A stretch of 8,984 nt of DNA from Rhodobacter sp. (GCA_013824055.1 PNNE01000179.1:1-8984); one strand, 5' to 3'; counted from the first letter of the stretch, positions 1 to 6,246 are shown. Translations and numbers: made by a program. Notes: generated by a model from the letters alone, not told the origin.

Positions 1-710
1 GCGGCTTGCCTGTCCGAGATTTCGCGCCAGGCCTCGTTGATCAGCTGCAACCGGCGTTCGGCCAGCTTCATCGCTTCGGGCGGGACGCCGCGGGATTGCA
101 GGACGTCGGGGTGGGTGTCGCGGACCAGGTCACGCCAGGCCTTGCGGGCCTCGGCCTTGCTGGCGTCGTGGGGCAGGCCGAGGACGTCGTAGGGGTCACG
201 CGGCGCGCCTTCGACCAGGCGCGAGCGGACGATGTTGAAGCAGCGGTCGTCCAGGCCGAATTCGTCGGCGACATGGGCAAGGAAGGTGTCCTCTCCGCTG
301 TGGTAGGACCCGTCGGCGACGGCGATCTGGAACAGGGCCTCCAGGATGTCGACCAGGACATGGTGGTCGTCGGCGCAGATCCGGTGGCCGTCGGGGTTGA
401 ACAGCCGGGCGATCTTGCGGGCATAGGCATCAAAGCCCGCGACATCCTGGCGGGCAAGGTCGTAGACGCGGGCGGCGTGCTGTTCCTCGCCCTCGGGGAA
501 GGTGAAGATGCGGCGGAAGGCGGTGACCTCGTCGCGGGTCACGGTGCCATCGGCCTTGGCCATCTTGGCGCCAAGGGCAAGGACGGCGATGGTGAAGCCG
601 ATGGAGTGTTCGGGGGCAGGGGCGGTCCGCAGCCTGTCGAAGACGACAGAGAGCGGTTCGCCCTTGGCCAGGGCGGCGAGGGCTTCGGTGATGCGGGTCC
701 AGATCGACAT
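1..710 (-). CDS. DnaJ-domain co-chaperone with N-terminal TerB-like domain (DjlA/DjiA type), C-terminus cut by window edge
   Basis: Seen: a minus-strand frame starting at the ATG at 710-708 (MSIWTRIT...) stays open to the window edge, about 236 codons. Residues ~38-160 look like an all-helical TerB-type domain with repeated acidic helix turns (AKADGTVTRDE, AVADGSYHSGED). Residues ~173-236 are a J domain (DPYDVLGL...) with the HPD tripeptide at residues 200-202 (bases 113-105) and the usual closing helix LINEAWREIS. Known: the HPD loop of J domains stimulates the DnaK ATPase, and TerB plus J is the DjlA/DjiA architecture. The N-terminus is amphipathic rather than a clear membrane span, so I expect a soluble protein, unlike E. 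coli DjlA. The J domain is nearly finished at base 3, so only a few residues should be missing. No Shine-Dalgarno precedes the start, but a promoter does; see the promoter entry at 718-746. Confidence 0.9.
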   Translation of the reverse strand, partial: MSIWTRITEALAALAKGEPLSVVFDRLRTAPAPEHSIGFTIAVLALGAKMAKADGTVTRDEVTAFRRIFTFPEGEEQHAARVYDLARQDVAGFDAYARKIARLFNPDGHRICADDHHVLVDILEALFQIAVADGSYHSGEDTFLAHVADEFGLDDRCFNIVRSRLVEGAPRDPYDVLGLPHDASKAEARKAWRDLVRDTHPDVLQSRGVPPEAMKLAERRLQLINEAWREISDRQA

Positions 711-717
711 GGGGGTG

Positions 718-746
718 ACAATAACCGTGGCGTGGCTGGTTGTCAG
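718..746 (-). promoter_or_regulatory. Sigma70-like promoter of the DnaJ-domain gene, probably leaderless
   Basis: On the minus strand, CTGACA (746-741) and TATTGT (723-718) are separated by exactly 17 nt. They match 5/6 and 4/6 consensus bases. Only 7 nt (CACCCCC) lie between the -10 box and the ATG at 710, so transcription should begin at or beside the A of the start codon. This fits the missing Shine-Dalgarno. Positions are seen; the leaderless reading is inference. Confidence 0.5.
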
Positions 747-815
747 AGGAAATCCTGCAACAGGCCAGGGGGGACGTGGCGGCCCGACATGCCGCCCGCT
801 GCGGGACTGGTCTTC

Positions 816-857
816 GGGGCCGGGGTGGGGGGTGGGGCCGGGTTGGGGGCCGGGGTG
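816..857 (+). repeat. G-tract cluster with a 12-bp direct repeat, potential G-quadruplex
   Basis: Seven runs of 3-6 G (816-819, 822-825, 827-832, 834-837, 840-842, 845-849, 852-855) are separated by loops of only 1-2 nt. GGGGCCGGGGTG occurs twice, at 816-827 and 846-857. It lies in the 219-bp gap (711-929) between the VOC and DnaJ-domain genes, where I find no convincing gene. For the minus-strand genes the G-rich strand is the template, so a quadruplex there could hinder readthrough. The sequence satisfies quadruplex rules; any function is inferred. Confidence 0.55.
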
Positions 858-929
858 AAGGTGACAGCGGCAGCCAGTGGTTCGCAAGCGCAGCCGGGGC
901 CGTGGCAGCGCCAGGCTCGGCGGGCCGGA

Positions 930-1541
930 TCACGTCAGGACGCGGGTGCCTTGCGGCGTGTCGAAGGTCGCGCGGAGGGATCGGTAGGGGCCGAGCTGGA
1001 CCTGGACGCGGGGGTCGGAAAGGCCGGTGAGGGCGCGTTGCAGGGCCGGGGCGTCGGGGTGGGTGATCTCCAGCCGCGCAAGGCGGATGCCGTGGTCCCG
1101 CAGGGTCCGCGCGGGATGCAGGTCGCCCTGCCACTGGATCAGCGCGGGAAAGCAGTCGTCGAAGGGCAGCTTGCCGGAGGCGGGCACCGCAAAGCGCCAG
1201 CGGTGGTCGCCGCGGGCAAGGTCGGTGGCGGTGCCGGTCGCGGCAGGGGCTGCCGCAAGGGCGGCGTCAAGATCCGCAGTCCGGCAGATCCAGTTCGTCA
1301 GGCGGGGAGCGCCCTGGAAATGGTCAAGATCGAACCAGCGCGGATGGGCGGGGCTTGCGGCCGAAGGGTCGATGGCGATGACTTCAAGGTAGAGGTCGCC
1401 GAGTCCGAGCAGGCGGTTGTGCGTGCCCATGTGCGGATGCTTTCCGCCCCCGGCAAGCGGCACGCCCAGCGCCCTTTCGACCCAGGCCGCGCCGTCTTCC
1501 AGCGTGGCGGCGGATACGGCGAGGTGATCAAGGTGCAGCAT
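930..1541 (-). CDS. VOC superfamily (glyoxalase-like domain) protein, substrate unknown
   Basis: About 203 aa. It opens with MLHLDHLAV, the typical first beta strand of a vicinal-oxygen-chelate module with a potential metal-binding His. A conserved-looking segment follows (GTHNRLLGLGDLYLEVIAID, residues ~39-58), and a weaker second half runs to the C-terminus. This pattern resembles the Glyoxalase_3-like group of unknown function. I chose the ATG at 1541, which shares one base with the ppx stop (TGATG). The GTG directly before it (1544) would give a 4-bp GTGA overlap and one extra residue, and is almost equally plausible. Either way translation is probably coupled to ppx, and the two genes form an operon. 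VOC proteins include glyoxalases, ring-cleavage dioxygenases and resistance proteins; nothing here picks one. Product family is fairly sure, activity unknown. Confidence 0.85.
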   Translation of the reverse strand: MLHLDHLAVSAATLEDGAAWVERALGVPLAGGGKHPHMGTHNRLLGLGDLYLEVIAIDPSAASPAHPRWFDLDHFQGAPRLTNWICRTADLDAALAAAPAATGTATDLARGDHRWRFAVPASGKLPFDDCFPALIQWQGDLHPARTLRDHGIRLARLEITHPDAPALQRALTGLSDPRVQVQLGPYRSLRATFDTPQGTRVLT

Positions 1542-3106
1542 CACTCGGCCGCCATCGGCACGACCCTGGTCTGCGCCTTCAGGGCCAGCGCCAGGGCGGC
1601 GAAGCGGGCCTGGGCCACCTCGCCGAACAGGCCCAGGCCGTCTTCGGTCAGGGCCAGGGTCAGCTGACGTTTCTTCAGGTTCCAGCGCAACTCTCCGGCT
1701 TGCGCGGGATCGCCGATCGAGAACATCGCGCCGAATCGCATGGCCTTGCCCAGGGCCTCGGCATCCTGGACGTCGGCTTCGCTGAGCAGGCGGAACAGCG
1801 GCTCCATCCGGCTGCCCGAGCGGCTGTTCTTGTAGCGGTGCAGCAGTGCGAGACCCAGGAACACCCGGCCGGGGTGGTCAAGGCCGCCCAGGTTGGCGCG
1901 GGTGGCGTTGTCGAAACAGGCCTCGGCCCGGTAGTCGGGGTGGGCGCGCCAGGTGGTGTCGTGCAGCAGGCAGGCGGCCTTGACCAGGCGAAGCCGCTCG
2001 TGCGTGGCATCCTTGAACAGAGGTTCGAGAAAGGCGAAAAGCTTCTTGCCGAAGCCGGGGATGCGGGCCTGGGTCAGCTCGGTCATCCGCGCGGCCTCGA
2101 TCAGGGGATCGCGGGCGCGCAGCCGGTCGGGCATCTGTTCGAACAGCAGCCCCTCGCGGATGCCGTAGGCCGAGACGTCGATCTCGGACGGCTTCAGGAT
2201 GCGGATCATCTCGCGCAGGACTTCGCAGGCCAGCGGCACAAGCTCCATCCGCTCGGCGCTGGTGCCGGTGCGGCCGCGCAGCGCGGGCAGGTCGGTGGTC
2301 TGCAGCCAGTCCAGCGTGGCGGTCAGGCCATCGGGCGTCATGCGGTATTCGTGCAGGACGGTCAGCGGATAGCTGCGCCGTTCCATGTCAAGCCGCGCGA
2401 TGACCCGCCAGCTGCCGCCGACCAGGTAAAGCCGGTCGCCATCGGGGCGGATGTCGCGGGCGGCGGCTTCCAGGACGGCGTCGATATGGGCCTTGCGCTT
2501 CCTCGGGTCGGCCGAGACCTGCTGCAGGCGGAAGGGGCCAAGCGGGGTCGAGACGCGCTTGCCGACGCGGCCGTTGCCGATGCGCGCCAGTTCCATCGAG
2601 TTGCCGCCGATGTCGCAGACGATGCCCTTGGCGTCGGGCCAGCCAAGCAGGACGCCCTGGGCCGACAGCCGGGCTTCTTCGTCGCCGTCGATGACATGCA
2701 GCCGAAGGCCGGTCTCGCGCAGGACGCGGGCCTGGAATTCGGGACCGTCCTCGGCCTCACGCGTGGCGGCGGTGGCGACGACCATGAAGGGAGAGATGTC
2801 CATGCCCTTGGCCAGCAGGGCAAACCGCTTCAGGGCGGCCACCGCGCGTTCCTTGCCTTCCGGGTTCAGGCGCCCGGTCTGCGCCATGCCCTTGCCCAGG
2901 CCGCACATGATCTTTTCGTTGTAGAAATAGGCAGGGCTGCGGGCCGCGCCGTCGAAGACCACCATCCGGACCGAGTTCGAGCCGACGTCGACCACGCCCA
3001 CCCGCGACAGGGCCCGGGCCGAGGGGTCGTCGAACAGGGGTTTGCCGAATGGCCCCCAGTCGCCGGTGTCGTCGTCGGATAGCGCGGAATTGCCGTCTGC
3101 GGCCAT
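1541..3106 (-). CDS. ppx: Ppx/GppA-family exopolyphosphatase
   Basis: 521 aa, full length for the alphaproteobacterial family. Enzymes of this family remove terminal phosphate from inorganic polyphosphate, and some also act on pppGpp; they are cytosolic. Seen: the N-terminal ASKHA/actin-like fold has the phosphate-1 loop DVGSNSVRM (residues 40-48), ATAATREAE (111-119), the acidic GDEEARL segment (141-147) where the family's catalytic Glu lies, and the second phosphate loop DIGGNSMEL (165-173). SAYGIREGLL (312-321) closes the phosphatase core. The C-terminal part (~335-520) contains LLHDTTW (380-386), resembling the HD-like helical domain of long Ppx proteins. The first ~33 residues are acidic and probably disordered. 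In many relatives ppx follows polyphosphate kinase; here the upstream gene is a small hypothetical and no ppk is in the window. Shine-Dalgarno is weak. The downstream VOC gene overlaps its stop. Separating Ppx from GppA activity needs an assay. Confidence 0.93.
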   Translation of the reverse strand: MAADGNSALSDDDTGDWGPFGKPLFDDPSARALSRVGVVDVGSNSVRMVVFDGAARSPAYFYNEKIMCGLGKGMAQTGRLNPEGKERAVAALKRFALLAKGMDISPFMVVATAATREAEDGPEFQARVLRETGLRLHVIDGDEEARLSAQGVLLGWPDAKGIVCDIGGNSMELARIGNGRVGKRVSTPLGPFRLQQVSADPRKRKAHIDAVLEAAARDIRPDGDRLYLVGGSWRVIARLDMERRSYPLTVLHEYRMTPDGLTATLDWLQTTDLPALRGRTGTSAERMELVPLACEVLREMIRILKPSEIDVSAYGIREGLLFEQMPDRLRARDPLIEAARMTELTQARIPGFGKKLFAFLEPLFKDATHERLRLVKAACLLHDTTWRAHPDYRAEACFDNATRANLGGLDHPGRVFLGLALLHRYKNSRSGSRMEPLFRLLSEADVQDAEALGKAMRFGAMFSIGDPAQAGELRWNLKKRQLTLALTEDGLGLFGEVAQARFAALALALKAQTRVVPMAAE

Positions 3107-3136
3107 GAGAAGAATCCCCCGGGGTCTTGCGGCGGC

Positions 3137-3165
3137 ATCCTGCGAGCCTGCGCTGGCAGGGTCAA
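3137..3165 (-). promoter_or_regulatory. Possible ppx promoter
   Basis: On the minus strand TTGACC (3165-3160) and CAGGAT (3142-3137) are separated by 17 nt. The -35 box is good and the -10 box poor (3/6). It would give a leader of about 25 nt. It lies in the 84-bp gap after the small hypothetical gene, so ppx may be transcribed on its own. Confidence 0.35.
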
Positions 3166-3190
3166 CCGCCGCGCTGTCTGTCGGTTGCGT

Positions 3191-3406
3191 CTAGCGCTTG
3201 TTCCTGGGTGCGGGCTTGGCGCCGATGGCGCGCGCGGCCTCGGCGGCGGCGCGCAATTCCTCGGCGATTTCCTCGGCTTCCTCGGGGTCGAAGTCCAGCG
3301 GCAGTTCGATCCCGCCCTCGGCCTCGACATAGATGCGGACCATGCCGGCGTCGGTCGGCCCGATCTGCAGGTTCGCCGCGATCTCGCTGGAGTTGTTGAT
3401 GCCCAT
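3191..3406 (-). CDS. Small acidic hypothetical protein, resembles the Rhodobacteraceae DUF6324 family
   Basis: 71 aa, function unknown. The start at 3406 is supported by GGGAG (3419-3415) 8 nt upstream. Seen: a polar N-terminus with IAANLQIGPTD (residues 9-19), a short beta-like stretch (MVRIYVEAEGGIELPLDF, 22-39), a strongly acidic/Ala-rich helix (PEEAEEIAEELRAAAEAARA, 41-60), and a short basic tail. There is no signal peptide, no membrane segment and no cysteine. I recall very similar short proteins being widespread in Rhodobacterales as DUF6324, but could not check this. Compact size, a good ribosome site and conservation of this kind argue that it is real. It precedes ppx by 84 bp on the same strand and is divergent from tRNA-His. 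Confidence 0.75.
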   Translation of the reverse strand: MGINNSSEIAANLQIGPTDAGMVRIYVEAEGGIELPLDFDPEEAEEIAEELRAAAEAARAIGAKPAPRNKR

Positions 3407-3493
3407 GATCCGTGCTCCCGACTATGCGGCGGGGGTAGCGGGCGAGGCGGCGCGGTGCAAGGAAAAACCGTCCGGGCGGGCTGGCAAAGGTGC

Positions 3494-3521
3494 TTGCAAT
3501 TCGGGGGGAGGGGGGCTAAAT
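3494..3521 (+). promoter_or_regulatory. tRNA-His promoter
   Basis: TTGCAA (3494-3499, overlapping CTTGCA) and CTAAAT (3516-3521) are 16 nt apart, and TAAATC one base on gives 17. The spacer is dominated by G6-A-G6 (3503-3515). A GC-rich stretch (CGCCCCGCG, 3522-3530) follows the -10 box, as in promoters under stringent control. The mature tRNA begins 12 nt after the -10 box. Confidence 0.55.
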
Positions 3522-3533
3522 CGCCCCGCGAGT

Positions 3534-3610
3534 GCAGCCTTAGCTCAGTTGGTTAGAGCACCAGATTGTGGATCTGGGGGTCCCCCGTTCGAGCCGGGGA
3601 GGCTGTACCA
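3534..3610 (+). tRNA. tRNA-His (anticodon GTG), CCA encoded
   Basis: A full cloverleaf of 77 nt including CCA. The acceptor stem GCAGCCT (3534-3540) pairs with AGGCTGT (3600-3606), with G1-U72 as a wobble. The D arm is GCTC/GAGC, the anticodon stem CCAGA/TCTGG, the loop TTGTGGA with anticodon GTG at 3568-3570, the variable loop 5 nt, and the T arm CCCCG-TTCGAGC-CGGGG. The discriminator base 73 is A (3607) and CCA is 3608-3610. Base -1 is T (3533), so the G-1 that marks most bacterial tRNA-His is not encoded. This matches the known alphaproteobacterial exception, in which A73 and U72 replace G-1/C73 as HisRS identity elements. No U-tract terminator follows. Confidence 0.97.
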
Positions 3611-3667
3611 TCCTTCCCCCCCACTTGCCGCTTTTCCCCCAACTCCCGTTCCCCCCGCGTGCCGTTG

Positions 3668-4141
3668 TCAGTCGTCCTCGCCGTCGGTCGGGTGCAGCGC
3701 GATGATGCGGCGCAGAAGGTCGTCCAGCCGGGCCGCGTCCCTGGGTCCCAGGTGCGTGCGCAGATGGCGATCATAGGCGATGGCCTGCTGACCAAGCTGT
3801 GCAAAGACCGCGCGGCCCCGGTCGGTCAGCGTCAGGATTTCCGCCCGCCGGTCAAGCGGGCTTGGGCTGCGGGTGAGCCAGCCCCGGTCCTCCAGGGCCG
3901 CGACGGCCCGGCTGACCTTGGTCTTCTCGACATGGGTGCGGGCGCAGATGTCGCGCGCGGTCAGGGCGCCGAACTTGCCCAGATGTGCCAGCACCCGCCA
4001 CTGAGTGCGCGTCATGCCGTAAGCGGCCTTGTAGCTGGCCTGAAAGCCCTTCGACGCCGCCTCGGCCGCCTGGTTCAGGAGATAGGGCAGAAAGAGCTGC
4101 AGGTCGAAGTCCTGGCCCGGCCCGGTGACTGTCCGGGTCAT
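3668..4141 (-). CDS. MarR-family transcriptional regulator, likely local regulator of homogentisate catabolism
   Basis: 157 aa, normal MarR length. Seen: an N-terminal dimerisation helix region (~10-40), then a winged HTH (~45-110) with MTRTQWRVLAHLGKFG (43-58), a recognition helix around VEKTKVSRAVAALEDRGWL (71-89), the wing with the signature DRR (97-99), LTDRGR (105-110), and a C-terminal dimerisation helix. MarR proteins bind inverted repeats as dimers and usually release them on binding a small, often aromatic, ligand. The start overlaps the maiA stop by 4 bp (ATGA), so the two are co-transcribed and coupled. The inverted repeat at 4835-4848 between maiA and hmgA is the likely operator. 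Control of the hmg genes, autoregulation and a pathway intermediate as ligand are inferences from position. It converges on tRNA-His. Confidence 0.92.
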   Translation of the reverse strand: MTRTVTGPGQDFDLQLFLPYLLNQAAEAASKGFQASYKAAYGMTRTQWRVLAHLGKFGALTARDICARTHVEKTKVSRAVAALEDRGWLTRSPSPLDRRAEILTLTDRGRAVFAQLGQQAIAYDRHLRTHLGPRDAARLDDLLRRIIALHPTDGEDD

Positions 4142-4776
4142 GGCTTCACCCGGTCGGGGTGGGCTGCGGCGACGGGGGGCAGGGCCTCCAGCCGGGCGGC
4201 GATGGCGGTGATGCGGGGAAAGCGGGTCAGGTCAACGTCCCAGCGCCGGGCATTGTAGACCTGGGGAACAAGGCACAGGTCGGCCAGGCCGGGTCGGTCG
4301 CCGTGGCAGAACCGGGTGTCGCCGGTCAGCATCGGCTCCAGCCCGCGGAAACCCAGGCTGATGAAGTGGGACATCCAGCCCTGCATCGTGATGCCCTGGC
4401 CAAGCGAGACGGCATGTTGTGCGACGCGCAGGTTGCAGACCGGCTGGATGTCCATCGCGATGGCATGGGCCAGCGCGCGGATGCGGGCGCGGTCGGCGGG
4501 GGCAATGGGCAGAAAGCCAGCCTTCCGGGTCTCGTCCAGGTATTCCAGGATGGCCAGCGACTGGATAAGCCGAAGGCCGTCGATCTGCAAAACCGGGACC
4601 AGGCCCTGCGGGTTCAGCCCCAGGTGTCCGGGATCGCTCTGCGCGCCGGCCGACAGGTCGACGGGGACCGCGCGGTAGGCAATGCCCAGAAGATTCAGTG
4701 CGATCCTGACCCGGTAGGCCGAGGACGAGCGCCAGTAGTCATGCAGGATCACCTCTGCGGTGGGGCCGGTCGTCAT
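4138..4776 (-). CDS. maiA: Maleylacetoacetate isomerase (zeta-class glutathione S-transferase fold)
   Basis: 212 aa, the usual length. It converts maleylacetoacetate to fumarylacetoacetate with glutathione as cofactor, in the cytosol. Seen: a thioredoxin-like N-terminal domain with YWRSSSAYRVRIALNL (14-29), the zeta-class Ser-rich active-site motif followed by RVRIAL. Also NPQGLVPVL (55-63), IQSLAILEYLDE (71-82; the QS pair contacts glutathione in the family), then the helical C-terminal domain with DIQPVCNLRV (109-118) and LADLCLVPQVYNARR (164-178). The start at 4776 is chosen because the family begins here and AGGA lies 8 nt upstream. The frame is open to 4902, but that extension would run through the promoter region and has no family resemblance. 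It overlaps the marR gene by 4 bp and is divergent from hmgA, which supplies its substrate. Confidence 0.95.
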   Translation of the reverse strand: MTTGPTAEVILHDYWRSSSAYRVRIALNLLGIAYRAVPVDLSAGAQSDPGHLGLNPQGLVPVLQIDGLRLIQSLAILEYLDETRKAGFLPIAPADRARIRALAHAIAMDIQPVCNLRVAQHAVSLGQGITMQGWMSHFISLGFRGLEPMLTGDTRFCHGDRPGLADLCLVPQVYNARRWDVDLTRFPRITAIAARLEALPPVAAAHPDRVKP

Positions 4777-4817
4777 GGTGGGGGTCCTGAGGGCTGTTGC
4801 CGGGTGGGGTCCAGGGC

Positions 4818-4847
4818 AGGATAGGCTTGACTTGGTTGCGAGTGCAA
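4818..4847 (-). promoter_or_regulatory. Possible maiA-marR promoter
   Basis: On the minus strand TTGCAC (4847-4842) and TATCCT (4823-4818) are separated by 18 nt, giving a leader of roughly 35 nt to the maiA ATG at 4776. The -35 box lies within the inverted repeat 4835-4848. Matches are moderate, so this is less certain than the divergent hmgA promoter. Confidence 0.4.
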
Positions 4848-4855
4848 CTATAAAT
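4827..4855 (+). promoter_or_regulatory. hmgA promoter
   Basis: TTGACT (4827-4832) and TATAAA (4849-4854) are separated by 16 nt, or 17 nt to ATAAAT (4850-4855). This is the best sigma70-like match in the window. Transcription would begin near 4861, giving a leader of about 20 nt that contains the strong Shine-Dalgarno GAGGAAGGAG (4866-4875), 6 nt before the hmgA ATG. The spacer carries the inverted repeat 4835-4848. Confidence 0.65.
4835..4848. promoter_or_regulatory. Inverted repeat, probable MarR operator between maiA and hmgA
   Basis: GTTGC-GAGT-GCAAC is a perfect 5+5 bp dyad with a 4-nt centre. The right arm continues as CTATA and the left as CTTG, with partial symmetry. The size suits a MarR dimer. 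It fills the -35/-10 spacer of the hmgA promoter and covers the possible -35 box of maiA. Bound protein would block both. The MarR gene 60-odd bp downstream of the same divergon makes it the obvious candidate binder. Confidence 0.6.
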
Positions 4856-4881
4856 CCGGGCATCCGAGGAAGGAGCGTCCA

Positions 4882-6246
4882 ATGACCCACGCGCTGCCGC
4901 ACGGCATGACCCGCGCCCCTGGCGGCACTGGCCCAGTTCCAGGCTCATTGCCAGGATACATGCCCGGCTTCGGCAACGACTTCGAGACCGAGGCGCTGCC
5001 GGGCGCGCTGCCGCAGGGGCAGAACAGCCCGCAGAAATGCGCCTACGGGCTTTATGCCGAACAGCTGTCCGGGTCGGCCTTCACCAAGCCGCATCCCGAG
5101 CGGACCTGGTGCTACCGCATCCGCCCCTCGGTGAAGCACACCACGCGGTTTGCGAAGATCGAGGTGCCATTGTGGAAGACCGCTCCGCATGTGCTGCCGG
5201 AGGTGATCTCGCTCGGCCAGTACCGCTGGGACCCGGTGCCGCATGGGGCGGAGGCGCTGACCTGGATCACGGGGATGCGGACGGTAACGACGGCGGGGGA
5301 CGTGAATGCCCAGACCGGGATGGCGGCGCATGTCTACACGGTGACCGCCTCGATGGTGGACGAGTATTTCCTTTCGGCGGATGGCGAGCTTCTGGTGGTC
5401 CCGCAAGAGGGGCGGCTGCGCTTTTGCACCGAGCTGGGGGTGATCGACCTGGAGCCGAAGGAGATCGCCATCCTGCCGCGCGGGCTGGTCTACCGGGTCG
5501 AGGTGCTGGAAGGCCCCGCCCGCGGCTTCGTCTGTGAAAACTACGGCGTGCCCTTCACCCTGCCGAACCGCGGCCCCATCGGCGCGAACTGCATGGCCAA
5601 CCCGCGCGACTTCAAGACGCCGGTCGCGGCGTTCGAGGATCGGGACGCGCCGTCCTCGGTCGTGATGAAGTGGTGCGGCCAGTTCCATCGCACCAACATC
5701 GGGCACAGCCCGCTGGATGTCGTCGCCTGGCACGGCAACTATGCGCCCTGCAAATACGACCTTCGGACCTATTCGCCGGTGGGCGCGATCCTGTTCGACC
5801 ATCCGGACCCGTCGATCTTTACGGTGCTGACGGCGCCAAGCGGGCTGGAGGGGACGGCAAACATCGACTTCGTGTTGTTCCGCGAGCGCTGGCTGGTGGC
5901 AGAGAATTCCTTCCGACCGCCGTGGTACCACAAGAACGTCATGTCCGAATTGATGGGCAACATCTACGGCATCTACGACGCCAAGCCGAAGGGGTTCGTG
6001 CCGGGGGGCATGTCGCTGCACAACTGCATGCTGCCGCACGGGCCGGACCGCACTGCCTTCGAGGGCGCGTCGAATGGCGAGCTGAAGCCCGAAAAGCTGG
6101 ACGAGACGATGAGCTTCATGTTCGAGACGCGGTTTCCGCAGCACCTCACGGACTGGGCGGCGACGGCGGCACCCTTGCAGGACGACTACATCGACTGCTG
6201 GGCCAGCCTGGAGAAGAAGTTCGACGGCACGCCGGGCATCAAGTGA
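4882..6246 (+). CDS. hmgA: Homogentisate 1,2-dioxygenase
   Basis: 454 aa, full length. It is a non-haem Fe(II) cytosolic enzyme that opens the ring of homogentisate to give maleylacetoacetate, in phenylalanine/tyrosine breakdown. Seen: the family N-terminus YMPGFGNDFETEALPGALP (26-44), a cupin core with VDEYFLSADGELLVVPQEG (159-177) and ENYGVPFTLPNRGPIGANC (219-237), and the metal site. The iron ligands His335, Glu341 and His371 of the human enzyme correspond to His350 and Glu356 (WYHKNVMSE) and His386 (LPHGPD), with identical spacing. The active-site His292 corresponds to His307 (FDHPDP). The start has a very strong Shine-Dalgarno (4866-4875). The first ~25 residues are a variable Pro/Gly-rich extension. 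It is divergent from maiA and 100 bp upstream of fahA, with which it is probably co-transcribed. Regulation is likely by the MarR protein through 4835-4848. Confidence 0.98.
   Translation: MTHALPHGMTRAPGGTGPVPGSLPGYMPGFGNDFETEALPGALPQGQNSPQKCAYGLYAEQLSGSAFTKPHPERTWCYRIRPSVKHTTRFAKIEVPLWKTAPHVLPEVISLGQYRWDPVPHGAEALTWITGMRTVTTAGDVNAQTGMAAHVYTVTASMVDEYFLSADGELLVVPQEGRLRFCTELGVIDLEPKEIAILPRGLVYRVEVLEGPARGFVCENYGVPFTLPNRGPIGANCMANPRDFKTPVAAFEDRDAPSSVVMKWCGQFHRTNIGHSPLDVVAWHGNYAPCKYDLRTYSPVGAILFDHPDPSIFTVLTAPSGLEGTANIDFVLFRERWLVAENSFRPPWYHKNVMSELMGNIYGIYDAKPKGFVPGGMSLHNCMLPHGPDRTAFEGASNGELKPEKLDETMSFMFETRFPQHLTDWAATAAPLQDDYIDCWASLEKKFDGTPGIK

Noticed and set aside
740..1030. Possible small plus-strand gene in the gap between the VOC and DnaJ-domain genes
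   Set aside because: The translation is low-complexity Gly/Arg from the G-tracts, overlaps the VOC gene end, and has no ribosome site.
6..1667. A 553-codon open frame on the plus strand over the DnaJ-domain and VOC genes
   Set aside because: Gly/Ala/Val/Arg-rich shadow that runs through the G-tract gap; the opposite strand has proteins with clear motifs.
1700..3082. A 460-codon open frame on the plus strand opposite ppx
   Set aside because: Shadow of ppx, whose phosphate-loop motifs are intact in the opposite strand.
4777..4902. 42-residue N-terminal extension of maiA
   Set aside because: It would cover the divergent promoters and operator and reach into hmgA; the family start and an AGGA ribosome site support 4776.
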